The translations under genes were made by a program, and so were the position numbers. From positions 6,758,001 to 6,822,000 of the forward strand of contig NZ_CP108474.1 in assembly GCF_036226445.1 (NCBI RefSeq): a DNA stretch of 64,000 bases. The letters run 5' to 3'. The first letter of the stretch is position 1. Every line of letters starts with the position of its first letter. The notes below the pieces were generated by a model. The model saw nothing but the letters and a program-made list of their open reading frames with translations, searched no databases and was not told the origin of the DNA. Positions 45,929 through 55,195 of this stretch are shown here, piece after piece. The stretch comes from Streptomyces sp. NBC_01255 (GTDB lineage: Bacteria > Actinomycetota > Actinomycetes > Streptomycetales > Streptomycetaceae).

Positions 45929-46984
45929 GTGTTGGTTGAGAGTCCCTCCCGAGCGAGCGCGGAGCCGACGTCCGCCGCCCAGTCTCCGAAGCGCCGGAAC
46001 TCCGTGCGTGCCGTCGGGTTGGTGGTGGCCGTCGCGGTCCTGCTGCTGGTCTGTGTCCTGAGCATCATGATCGGTGCCAAGCCGGTGCCGCTCGGGGACG
46101 TGTGGCACGGGCTGTTTCGGAACAGCGGTGTCGGCAACGACGTCGTCATCCACGACGTACGCGTCCCCCGTACTCTCCTCGGGCTGCTCGTCGGGCTCGC
46201 TCTCGGGCTCTCCGGGGCCGTGATGCAGGGGCTGACCCGTAATCCGCTCGCCGAGCCCGGACTGCTCGGGGTCAACGCGGGGGCCGCCGCCGCCGTCGTC
46301 ACGGCCATCGCGTTCCTCGGGATGTCCGACGTCAGGGACTACGTCTGGTTCGCCTTCGTCGGAGCCGCCGTCGTCGCCGTGGTCGTCTATCTGCTCGGGG
46401 GCAGCCGCAGTGCCACGCCCGTGCGTCTGGCGCTTGCCGGGACCGCCGCCACCGCCGCGCTCTACGGGTACGTCAACGCCGTCCAGCTGCTGAACTCCGC
46501 CGCCCTCGACCGGCTGCGGTTCTGGACCGTCGGGTCGCTCGCCTCCGCCGACATGGCGACCATCCGGCAGGTCGCCCCCTTCATCCTGGGCGGCGCCGTC
46601 CTCGCGCTCCTCATCGCGCGGCCGCTGAACGCCATGGAGATGGGCGACGACACCGCCCGGGCGCTCGGCGCGAACATCAACCGGACCCGGGTCGTCGCCA
46701 TGGTGTCCGTCACCCTGATGTGCGGAGCCGCCACCGCGGCCTGCGGGCCCATCGTGTTCCTCGGGCTGATGGTCCCGTACATGGTGCGGGCGATCACCGG
46801 GCCCGACATGCGCTGGATCCTGCCGTACGCGGCCGTCCTCGCGCCCGTCCTGCTCCTCGGCTCCGACGTCGTCGGGCGGCTCGTGGCCCGGCCCTCCGAG
46901 CTCCAGGTCGGCATCGTGACCGCCCTCATCGGCGGGCCCGTCTTCATCCGACTCGTACGCCGCAAGAGGATGGCCCAGCTGTGA
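45929..46984 (+). CDS. Iron-siderophore ABC permease (FecCD family), subunit 1
   Basis: The 351-residue membrane protein has about ten helices. FecCD motifs are present: DVRVPRTLLGLLVGLALGLSGAVMQGLTRNPLAEPGLLGVNAGA (about 72-115) and GPIVFLGLMVPYMVR near residue 275. It forms half of the importer channel for ferric siderophores with the next gene product. The GTG at 45929 lies immediately behind the iron box, so the transcript may be leaderless or nearly so. It overlaps the second permease gene by 4 bases. Confidence 0.94.
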   Translation: MLVESPSRASAEPTSAAQSPKRRNSVRAVGLVVAVAVLLLVCVLSIMIGAKPVPLGDVWHGLFRNSGVGNDVVIHDVRVPRTLLGLLVGLALGLSGAVMQGLTRNPLAEPGLLGVNAGAAAAVVTAIAFLGMSDVRDYVWFAFVGAAVVAVVVYLLGGSRSATPVRLALAGTAATAALYGYVNAVQLLNSAALDRLRFWTVGSLASADMATIRQVAPFILGGAVLALLIARPLNAMEMGDDTARALGANINRTRVVAMVSVTLMCGAATAACGPIVFLGLMVPYMVRAITGPDMRWILPYAAVLAPVLLLGSDVVGRLVARPSELQVGIVTALIGGPVFIRLVRRKRMAQL

Positions 46985-48015
46985 CCACCAAGACCCTGCG
47001 GGCCGGCGGCGGACTCTCCGTACGGTACGAGCCCCGGGCCGCGCTCTCCGTCCTCGGCCTGCTCGTGGTCACCGTCGCCGTCGCCGTCGTCCTCATCGGC
47101 ACCGGGGACTTCCCGATGACGCCCGGCGAGGTCGTCGACACGCTCCTCGGCAAGGGCACCGTCGTCCAGGAGTTCGCCGTCATGGACCTGCGGCTGCCGC
47201 GGGTCCTCGTCGCGGTCTTCGTCGGCGCCGCGCTCGCCGTCGGCGGGGCCGTCTTCCAGTCGGTGTCCCGCAATCCGCTCGGCAGCCCCGACGTCATCGG
47301 CTTCGGCCAGGGCGCCACCGTCGGCGCGCTCACCGTCATCGTCCTCTTCCAGGGCAGCGCCGCCGCCGCGGCCGGCGGGGCCGTCGTCGGCGGGCTCGTC
47401 ACCGGTGTGACGATCTACCTGCTGGCGTGGAAGAAGGGCGTGCACGGCTACCGGCTCGTCCTCGTCGGCATCGGCGCCGCCGCCATGCTCACCTCCGTCA
47501 TCCACTACCTGATCACCAAGGCCAATCTGGTGGACGCGACCCGCGCCACCGTGTGGATGACCGGCTCCCTCGACGGGCGCGACTGGTCCCAGTTCTGGCC
47601 GCTGTTCGCCGTCTGCTGCGTCCTGCTGCCGCTCGTCCTCGGCCACGGCCGGGCCCTGCGCATGCTGGAGATGGGCGACGACGCCGCGTACGCCCTCGGG
47701 GTGAAGGTCGAGCGGACCCGGATCATCCTCATGGCCTCGGCCGTCCTGCTTGTCGCCGTCGCCACGTCCGCCGCCGGGCCGATCGTCTTCGTGTCGCTGA
47801 GCGCGCCCCAGCTGGCCCGCCGGCTGACCCGGGCGCCCGGCCCCAACCTCGCCGCCTCCGCCCTCATGGGCTCGGCGCTGCTGCTCAGCGCCGACTGGAT
47901 CGCCACCAACGCCTTCGGCGAGCGCCAGCTCCCGGTCGGCGTCGTCACCGGCATCCTCGGCGGCTGCTATCTGCTCTGGCTGCTCGTCACCGAACGCAAG
48001 GCGGGCCGGATATGA
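46981..48015 (+). CDS. Iron-siderophore ABC permease (FecCD family), subunit 2
   Basis: The GTG at 46981 shares a GTGA overlap with the first permease gene; 344 residues. The FecCD signature recurs: DLRLPRVLVAVFVGAALAVGGAVFQSVSRNPLGSPDVIGFGQGA and GPIVFVSLSAPQLARRL. It pairs with subunit 1 as a heterodimeric channel, an arrangement like FepD/FepG of enterobactin-type uptake. It ends with an ATGA overlap into the ATPase gene. Confidence 0.94.
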   Translation: MTTKTLRAGGGLSVRYEPRAALSVLGLLVVTVAVAVVLIGTGDFPMTPGEVVDTLLGKGTVVQEFAVMDLRLPRVLVAVFVGAALAVGGAVFQSVSRNPLGSPDVIGFGQGATVGALTVIVLFQGSAAAAAGGAVVGGLVTGVTIYLLAWKKGVHGYRLVLVGIGAAAMLTSVIHYLITKANLVDATRATVWMTGSLDGRDWSQFWPLFAVCCVLLPLVLGHGRALRMLEMGDDAAYALGVKVERTRIILMASAVLLVAVATSAAGPIVFVSLSAPQLARRLTRAPGPNLAASALMGSALLLSADWIATNAFGERQLPVGVVTGILGGCYLLWLLVTERKAGRI

Positions 48016-48884
48016 CCAACGAAGACAAGAGGAGTACGGGCATGGGCGGTCGGCAGAAGCAGCGGCTGAGCGCGGAATCGGTCACCCTCGCGTACGAGCA
48101 GCGGGTCATCGCCCGCGGCCTGTCCGTCGAGATCCCCGACAACTCCTTCACCGTCATCGTCGGGCCCAACGCCTGCGGCAAGTCGACCCTGCTGCGCGCC
48201 CTCTCCCGGATGCTGAAGCCCGCCGAGGGGCAGGTCCTGCTCGACGGGGCGTCGATCCACTCCCTGCCCGCCAAGAAGGTCGCCAAGACCCTCGGCCTGC
48301 TGCCCCAGTCCTCGATCGCCCCCGACGGCATCACCGTCGCCGACCTCGTCGCCCGCGGCCGCTACCCGCACCAGGGACTCCTGCGCCAGTGGTCGCCGGA
48401 GGACGAGCGGATCGTCCAGGAGTCGATGGCCTCGACCGGCGTCGCCGAACTGGCCGACCGGTACGTCGACGAGCTCTCCGGCGGGCAGCGCCAGCGTGTC
48501 TGGATCGCCATGGCGCTCGCCCAGCAGACACCGCTGCTGCTTCTCGACGAGCCGACGACGTTCCTCGACATCCAGCACCAGATCGACGTCCTCGACCTCT
48601 GCGCCGAGCTGCACGAGACGCAGGGCCGGACGCTCGTCGCCGTGCTGCACGACCTCAACCACGCGGCCCGGTACGCGACCCACCTCATCGCCGTCCGCGG
48701 CGGCGAGGTCGTCGCCGAGGGCCCGCCGTCCGAGGTCGTCACGGCCGAGCTCGTCGAGCGGGTCTTCGGACTGCGCTGCCAGGTCATCGAGGACCCGGAG
48801 ACCGGTACGCCGCTGGTCGTGCCGGCCGGGCGCAAGGCCCGCACGGGGCAGCGGGCCGGGCAGGTGCCCGTCCTGCGGAAGTAG
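48012..48884 (+). CDS. Iron-siderophore ABC transporter ATP-binding protein
   Basis: The ATG at 48012 overlaps the previous stop and gives 290 residues. A second Met at 48042 has a better ribosome site (AAGAGGAG) and is an alternative start. Motifs: Walker A GPNACGKST, Q-loop LLPQS, signature ELSGGQRQRVWIAMALAQ, Walker B LLLLDEPTTFLD and switch HDLNHAARY, closest to FepC/FecE ATPases. It powers the two FecCD permeases. No substrate-binding lipoprotein gene is in the operon, so the importer must borrow one from another locus. Confidence 0.94.
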   Translation: MTNEDKRSTGMGGRQKQRLSAESVTLAYEQRVIARGLSVEIPDNSFTVIVGPNACGKSTLLRALSRMLKPAEGQVLLDGASIHSLPAKKVAKTLGLLPQSSIAPDGITVADLVARGRYPHQGLLRQWSPEDERIVQESMASTGVAELADRYVDELSGGQRQRVWIAMALAQQTPLLLLDEPTTFLDIQHQIDVLDLCAELHETQGRTLVAVLHDLNHAARYATHLIAVRGGEVVAEGPPSEVVTAELVERVFGLRCQVIEDPETGTPLVVPAGRKARTGQRAGQVPVLRK

Positions 48885-48899
48885 GGCCGCCGGGCGGTG

Positions 48900-49247
48900 T
48901 TACAGGAGCGAGCGCAGCTTCAGCAGGTCGCGGAAGCCGGCCTCCAGCCTGACCCGGCCGGAGGCCCAGGCCTTCGCGAAGTTCAGCTCGCCGCCCACCA
49001 TCGCCACCAGGTCGTCGCCGGTCATCGCGAGCCGGATCTGCGCCTTCGCGGGCGGTGGCCCCGGCACCGTGTCCACGACCTCGATCCGGCCGTCGGCGAG
49101 ACGGCCCGTGAAGGTCGTGTCCAGGTCCGTGATGTGGCAGCTCAGGGTGCGGTCGAGCGCGGTCGCACCCCGCACGTCGCCGTCGGCCCGCGCGAGATTG
49201 TCCGAAAGTCTGTCCAGTGCGCCACGGCACTCAGTGATCGTCGCCAT
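48900..49247 (-). CDS. SCP2-like sterol carrier domain protein
   Basis: The start at the ATG ending 49247 (MATITECRGALDRLSDNLAR) gives 115 residues; the longer frame upstream is not credible. The sequence fits the SCP2 lipid-carrier fold: an N-terminal helix, beta strands (LSCHITDLDTTFTGRL, QIRLAMTGDDLVAMVGGELNFAKAWASGRVRLEAG) and a final helix. It may bind fatty acyl or sterol-like ligands in the cytosol. It is convergent with the iron ATPase gene, 15 bp apart. Confidence 0.82.
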   Translation of the reverse strand: MATITECRGALDRLSDNLARADGDVRGATALDRTLSCHITDLDTTFTGRLADGRIEVVDTVPGPPPAKAQIRLAMTGDDLVAMVGGELNFAKAWASGRVRLEAGFRDLLKLRSLL

Positions 49248-49289
49248 CGCCGTCGACCGTACCCCAGGGCTTCGCGATAGCGTCGGGGG

Positions 49290-49565
49290 ATGAGCGATGC
49301 GACGACGGAGCCGGCACCCATCGAGGCAGAGGACACGGAGGTCACGGTGGACCACGAGCCCGCCGCGCCCGCGCCGCTCGGCGTCGCCCGGGAGCTCACC
49401 GGCCACGATGCCGTCGACGCCCACCTGACGCGTCTCGGCGAGGTGGACGACCTCCCGGCGGACGGACACCTGGAGGTGTACGAGGATGTACACCGTGGAC
49501 TGCGCGCCGAGCTGACCTCGCTCGACGCGCACCCCGCCCCCCGTCCGCACGACAACAGGAGCTGA
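49290..49565 (+). CDS. Small acidic protein upstream of tlyA, unknown function
   Basis: The 91-residue protein is acidic and soluble: a Glu/Thr/Ala/Pro-rich first half, then a better-conserved looking segment (HDAVDAHLTRLGEVDDLPADGHLEVYEDVHRGLRAELTSLD). Its stop is 7 bases before the tlyA start, suggesting co-transcription. Small genes of this kind precede tlyA in many actinomycetes, to my memory. No motif reveals a function. Confidence 0.65.
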   Translation: MSDATTEPAPIEAEDTEVTVDHEPAAPAPLGVARELTGHDAVDAHLTRLGEVDDLPADGHLEVYEDVHRGLRAELTSLDAHPAPRPHDNRS

Positions 49566-49572
49566 ACCGAAC

Positions 49573-50384
<812 letters not shown>

Positions 50385-50388
<4 letters not shown>

Positions 50389-51305
50389 GCTCAACGGCAG
50401 CACCATCGGGAACATCACGCACCGTCTTCCTGCTCGCGCACACCGGCAGGCCTGCCGCCGTGCGCAGCGCCGAACTGGTCGTCCTGGGGCTGCTGCGCTG
50501 CGGCATCGGCGTCCGCGTCCTGGAGGCAGAGGCCTCGGACCTGCCGCTGCCGCCGTCCGTCGAGAAGGTGCCGGAGGCCTGCTCCGACGCCCTCGACGGC
50601 TGTGAACTCCTCGTCGTCCTCGGCGGCGACGGCACGCTGCTGCGCGGCGCCGAGTTCTCCCGGGCCTCCGGGGTGCCGATGCTCGGCGTCAACCTGGGCC
50701 GGGTCGGCTTCCTCGCGGAGGCCGAGCGGGACGACCTCGACAAGGTCGTCGACCGGGTCGTGACGAAGGCGTACGAGGTCGAGGAGCGCATGACGCTCGA
50801 CGTCGTCGTGTACGAGAACGGCGACGTCCTGCACCGCGACTGGGCGCTCAACGAGGCGGCCGTCCAGAAGGTGTCGCCGGAGCGGATGCTGGAGGTCGTG
50901 CTCGCGATCGACGGCCGTCCGGTGACCGGCTTCGGCTGCGACGGGGTGATCTGCGCGACACCGACCGGCTCCACCGCGTACGCCTTCTCGGCGGGCGGAC
51001 CGGTCGTCTGGCCGGAGGTCGAGGCCCTGCTCATGGTCCCCATCGGGGCGCACGCGCTGTTCGCCAAGCCGCTCATCACCACCCCCGAGTCGGTGCTGGC
51101 CGTCGAGGTCGAGCCGCACACGCCGCACGGCGTGCTGTGGTGCGACGGGCGGCGGACCGTGGAGCTTCCGGCGGGTGCGCGGGTCGAGGTGCGGCGCGGT
51201 GCCGTGCCCGTCCGGCTGGCCCGGCTGCACCACGCCTCCTTCACGGACCGGCTGGTCGCCAAGTTCGCCCTGCCGGTGTCGGGGTGGCGGGGCGCTCCGC
51301 ACTGA
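50385..51305 (+). CDS. nadK: NAD kinase
   Basis: The start is a TTG at 50385 whose last two bases belong to the tlyA stop, with GGAGGG 6 bases upstream; 306 residues. The NAD-kinase motifs are clear: LLVVLGGDGTLLRGAE (GGDGT, about 78-93) and ATPTGSTAYAFSAGGP (about 188-203). It phosphorylates NAD+ to NADP+ in the cytosol. tlyA-nadK-recN is a conserved actinobacterial gene string. The start codon choice follows the ribosome site and coupling. Confidence 0.94.
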
Positions 51306-51417
51306 CGCGCTCCCCGCGCTCTTCCGGCCGGGGCTCCCGGCTTTCCGGTGCCTGAACGATCGGCGCGCCGGACAGTTACGCCCGGGGCGATGTCGCATCG
51401 GACCAGGGAAACCTCGT

Positions 51418-53160
51418 ATGGTCTGGGGCGTGCTGGAGGAGATGCGGATACGGTCGCTCGGGGTCATCGACGACGCGGTGGTCGAGCTGTCGCCCGGCTT
51501 CACCGCGGTGACCGGTGAGACCGGCGCGGGCAAGACCATGGTCGTGACCAGTCTTGGCCTGCTGCTCGGTGGACGGGCCGACCCGGCCCTCGTGCGGATC
51601 GGCGCGGCCTCGGCCGTCGTCGAAGGACGGATCAGCGTGCCCGCGGGCGCGCCCGCCGCCGTACGCGCGGAGGAAGCCGGGGCCGAGCTGGAGGACGGGG
51701 TGCTGCTCGTCAGCCGTACGGTCTCGGCCGAGGGACGCTCACGGGCCCACCTCGGCGGGCGCTCCGTGCCCGTCGGGCTGCTCGCCGAGCTCGCCGACGA
51801 GCTCGTCGCCGTCCACGGCCAGACCGACCAGCAGGGCCTGCTCAAGCCCGCCCGGCAGCGCGGCGCGCTCGACCGGTACGCGGGCGATGCCGTCGCCGTG
51901 CCGCTCGCCGCCTACGGCGAGGCGTACAAGCGGCTGCGGGCCGTCACCGGCGAGCTGGAGGAGATCACCACCCGGGCCCGGGAACGGGCCCAGGAGGCCG
52001 ATCTGCTGCGCTTCGGGCTCACCGAGATCGAGGCCGTCGCCCCGCGCGCCGGGGAGGACGTCGAACTCGCCGCCGAGGCGGAGCGGCTCGGGCACGCCGA
52101 GGCCCTCGCCTCCGCCGCCGCGCTCGCACACGGCGCGCTCGCGGGCAACCCCGAGGACCCCGAGGCCGTCGACGCGACGACCCTCGTCGCGGGCGCGGGC
52201 CGGGCCCTGGAGGCCGTACGGTCGCACGACGCGGCGCTCGCCTCGCTCGCCGACCGGATGGGGGAGATCTCCATCCTGCTCGGCGACGTGGCCGGGGAGC
52301 TCGCCGGATACGCCGACGACCTGGACGCCGACCCGCTGCGGCTCGCCGCCGTCGAGGAGCGGCGCGCGGCCCTCACCCAGCTCACCCGGAAGTACGGCCA
52401 GGACATCACGGCCGTCCTCGCCTGGGCCGAGGAGAGCGCGGCCCGGCTCGGCGAGCTGGACGGCGACGACGACCGCGTCGAGGAGCTCACCGCGGAGCGG
52501 GACCGGCTGCGCGACGAACTGTCCGTCCTCGCCCAGGGGCTCACCGACGCCCGCACGGAGACGGCCGACCGGTTCGCCGGGGCCGTCACCGCCGAGCTCG
52601 CCTCGCTCGCCATGCCGCACGCGCGCGTGTCCTTCGACATCAGCCAGACCGAGGACCCCGAGGGGGTCGAGGTCGGCGGCCGGCGGGTCGCGTACGGGCC
52701 GTCCGGGGCCGACGAGGTCGAGCTGCTGCTCGCCCCGCACCCCGGCGCGCCGCCGCGGCCGATCGCCAAGGGTGCGTCCGGCGGTGAGCTGTCGCGCGTG
52801 ATGCTCGCGGTGGAGGTCGTCTTCGCGGGGACCGACCCCGTGCCCACGTACCTCTTCGACGAGGTCGACGCGGGCGTCGGCGGCAAGGCGGCCGTGGAGA
52901 TCGGGCGGCGGCTCGCCAAGCTCGCCAAGACCGCGCAGGTCGTCGTCGTCACCCACCTTCCGCAGGTCGCCGCCTTCGCCGACCGGCAGCTGCTCGTCGA
53001 GAAGACCAACGACGGTTCCGTGACCCGGTCCGGTGTCACCGTCCTGGAGGGCGAGGAGCGCGTGCGGGAGCTGTCCCGGATGCTCGCCGGCCAGGAGGAC
53101 TCCGAGACGGCCAGGGCGCACGCCGAGGAGCTGCTCGCGACGGCCCGGGCGGACGGGTGA
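51418..53160 (+). CDS. recN: DNA repair protein RecN
   Basis: Translation may start at the ATG at 51418 (AGGGAA upstream) or the GTG at 51430; the first gives 580 residues. RecN motifs: N-terminal MRIRSLGVIDDAVVEL, Walker A TGETGAGKTM, HGQTDQQGLL, central coiled-coil arms (about 170-380) and C-terminal KGASGGELSRVMLAVEVVF with Walker B YLFDEVDAGVGGKAA. It is an SMC-like protein acting in recombination repair of double-strand breaks. It is 112 bp after nadK and overlaps the next gene by 4 bases. Confidence 0.95.
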   Translation: MVWGVLEEMRIRSLGVIDDAVVELSPGFTAVTGETGAGKTMVVTSLGLLLGGRADPALVRIGAASAVVEGRISVPAGAPAAVRAEEAGAELEDGVLLVSRTVSAEGRSRAHLGGRSVPVGLLAELADELVAVHGQTDQQGLLKPARQRGALDRYAGDAVAVPLAAYGEAYKRLRAVTGELEEITTRARERAQEADLLRFGLTEIEAVAPRAGEDVELAAEAERLGHAEALASAAALAHGALAGNPEDPEAVDATTLVAGAGRALEAVRSHDAALASLADRMGEISILLGDVAGELAGYADDLDADPLRLAAVEERRAALTQLTRKYGQDITAVLAWAEESAARLGELDGDDDRVEELTAERDRLRDELSVLAQGLTDARTETADRFAGAVTAELASLAMPHARVSFDISQTEDPEGVEVGGRRVAYGPSGADEVELLLAPHPGAPPRPIAKGASGGELSRVMLAVEVVFAGTDPVPTYLFDEVDAGVGGKAAVEIGRRLAKLAKTAQVVVVTHLPQVAAFADRQLLVEKTNDGSVTRSGVTVLEGEERVRELSRMLAGQEDSETARAHAEELLATARADG

Positions 53161-53873
53161 GGCGCCTCGTCTCCTTCGGGGTCGCCGCCGGGGTGACCCG
53201 GGCGGTGTACGAGGGGCTGCGGGGGGCCGAAGATGCGCGGTGGGCGCGGGTCAACCACGCCGGGCGCAGCGTCGGCCTGTACGCCGGGCCCGCGACCGCT
53301 CTCGGGGCGGCGGCCGGCAGCGGCAGCGGGCCCGTGGCGTTCGCCGTGCTGGCGGCCGGGGCGTGCGGGGCGTACGACGACGTGAAGGGCGATCACCGGC
53401 GCGGGTTCCGGGCGCACTTGGCGGCCTTGCGGGACGGCGAGGTGACCAGCGGGACCGTCAAGCTCCTCGGCATCGGCGCTGCCTCGCTGGCGGCCGGGGC
53501 GCTGCTCAAGGAACGGCCCGTGGACAAGGTGCTGGCCGGGGTCGTCATCGCCGGCAGCGCCCACCTCGTGAACCTCGTGGACGTACGGCCGGGGCGGGCG
53601 GGCCTGACCGTGCTCGCGCTCGGCGCACCCGGGCTGCTGCGCGGATCGCTCGCCGCCGCCCCGATGGGAGCAGCGGCGGCGGTCCTCGGCGAGGACCTCG
53701 GGGAGCGCACCATGCTCGGTGACACCGGCGCGCACGCGCTCGGCGCGGCCGTCGGCGGCGCGATCGCCGCGGGGAACGGGCGGTTCGGGCTCGCCGCGCA
53801 CGCGGTGGGGCTCGTCGCCGCCGCGGTGTGGGGGGAGCGCGAGGCCGCCTCGCGCGCTCACCCACGTGGGTGA
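53157..53873 (+). CDS. Short MraY/WecA-like membrane glycosyl-phosphate transferase family protein
   Basis: The GTG at 53157 overlaps the recN stop; 238 residues. The protein is hydrophobic throughout and carries, in order, motifs of the polyprenyl-phosphate phospho-sugar transferase family (PF00953): AYDDVKGD (about 76, the DDxxG metal site), SAHLVNLVDVRPGRA (about 138, the NxxD...GR block) and GDTGAHALGAA (about 189). It is about 100 residues shorter than MraY or WecA and lacks their N-terminal helices. It may load a sugar-phosphate onto a lipid carrier, with the next glycosyltransferase as partner; this is inference. Confidence 0.72.
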   Translation: MRRLVSFGVAAGVTRAVYEGLRGAEDARWARVNHAGRSVGLYAGPATALGAAAGSGSGPVAFAVLAAGACGAYDDVKGDHRRGFRAHLAALRDGEVTSGTVKLLGIGAASLAAGALLKERPVDKVLAGVVIAGSAHLVNLVDVRPGRAGLTVLALGAPGLLRGSLAAAPMGAAAAVLGEDLGERTMLGDTGAHALGAAVGGAIAAGNGRFGLAAHAVGLVAAAVWGEREAASRAHPRG

Positions 53874-53981
53874 ACCCTGCGGCGGGCCGGGACGGCGGAC
53901 GCCCTCCGTACAAGGGAACGACGCCACTTCGGTGCCGGAACGTGCGTACGGTCGGCGGTACGGGCTGGCATCCTTGGGCGC

Positions 53982-55145
53982 GTGACACAGCTCCGTACGG
54001 TCCAAGTGCTGGGCGGCGGCAGCGCGGGCAGCAGCTCCCACGTCCGATCACTCGCCTCGGGGCTTGTGGCGAGGGGCGTGCGGGTGACCGTGTGCGCCCC
54101 GGCAGAACTCGACCGTCTCTACGACTACCTCGGCGCCGGCGCGCACTTCGTGCCCCTGCCGCGCCTCGGGGACCCCGCGACCGTCACCGCGCTCCGTAAC
54201 GCCTGCATCGGCGCGGACGTGGTCCACGCGCACGGGCTGCAGGCCTCCGTGCGGGCCGCGCTCGCGCTGTCGGCGCCGTGCGGGGGGCGGGCTTCCGCGG
54301 GGTCGGTGTCCGATGGGACGGCCTTCGGCGGGCCGGCGCCCGGCGGGCCGGCGTCCGGTGGGGGGCGTACGCCGCTCGTCACGACCTGGCACAGCCGGAA
54401 CCATCTGGACGGGGCGCGGGGCGGCGTACAGCGGCTCCTGGAGCGCAGGACCGTACGGGCCGCGTCCGTCGTCCTCGGCACGTCGTCCGAACTCGTCGAC
54501 CGGGCGCGGCGGCGCGGGGCGCGGGACGCCCGGCTCGCGCCCGTGACCGTGCCGGCCGCGCGGGGGCCCGTCTGCCTCCACGACGGCAAGGCCCGTGCCG
54601 AACTGGGCGCGGTCGACCGGCCCTTGCTGATGGCCGTCGGGGCGCTCGAACGGGGCCGGGGGTATGGGACGCTCCTCGACGCGGCGCGCTCGTGGCGGGA
54701 CCTCGACCCGCAGCCGCTGCTCGTCATCGCGGGCGAGGGGCGCGAACGGGCCGCGCTGCAGCGGCGGATCACCGCGGAGGGGCTCGCGGTGCGGCTGATC
54801 GGGCGGCGCGACGACGTGGCGGAGCTGCTGGCCGCGGCGGACGTCGCGGTCCTCCCGTCGCGCCGGGAGGCCCGCTCCCTGCTCGCGCAGGAGGCGCTGC
54901 GGCTCGGCGTGCCGCTGGTCGCGACGGCGGTCGGCGGGGTGCCGGAACTGGTCGGGGACGCGGCGGAGCTCGTGCCGTACGGAGACGCGGCGGCGCTCGC
55001 GGGGGCGGTGCGGGGGCTGCTGGAGGACGCGGACCGGCGGATGGACCTGGCGGCGGCGGGGCGGGTGCAGGCGGGGACGTGGCCGACGGAGGACGAGACG
55101 GTCGCGCATGTGCTGAGCGTGTACGACGAGTTGGCCGGGCGCTGA
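53982..55145 (+). CDS. Glycosyltransferase family 4 (GT-B fold)
   Basis: The 387-residue protein shows GT4 features: a Gly-rich N-terminal loop (VQVLGGGSAGSSSHVRSLASGL), DVVHAHGLQASV, a donor-domain segment GALERGRGYGTLLDAARSWRDLDPQPLLVIAGEG (about 205-240) and the C-terminal EAxxxE-type site (PSRREARSLLAQEALRLGVPLVATAVGGVPELV). A Gly/Pro-rich insertion (about 96-127) interrupts the N-terminal domain. It transfers a sugar from a nucleotide sugar in the cytosol, plausibly onto the lipid made by the preceding membrane protein. Confidence 0.88.
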   Translation: MTQLRTVQVLGGGSAGSSSHVRSLASGLVARGVRVTVCAPAELDRLYDYLGAGAHFVPLPRLGDPATVTALRNACIGADVVHAHGLQASVRAALALSAPCGGRASAGSVSDGTAFGGPAPGGPASGGGRTPLVTTWHSRNHLDGARGGVQRLLERRTVRAASVVLGTSSELVDRARRRGARDARLAPVTVPAARGPVCLHDGKARAELGAVDRPLLMAVGALERGRGYGTLLDAARSWRDLDPQPLLVIAGEGRERAALQRRITAEGLAVRLIGRRDDVAELLAAADVAVLPSRREARSLLAQEALRLGVPLVATAVGGVPELVGDAAELVPYGDAAALAGAVRGLLEDADRRMDLAAAGRVQAGTWPTEDETVAHVLSVYDELAGR

Positions 55146-55154
55146 CGGGGTGGT

Positions 55155-55183
55155 GGGGTGGGGTGTTTCCCCCACCCCACCCC
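55155..55183. terminator. Bidirectional terminator between GT4 and PucR genes
   Basis: GGGGTGGGGTG (55155-55165) pairs with CACCCCACCCC (55173-55183) across a 7-base loop. Confidence 0.8.
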
Positions 55184-55195
55184 TTCCCGGAACTC

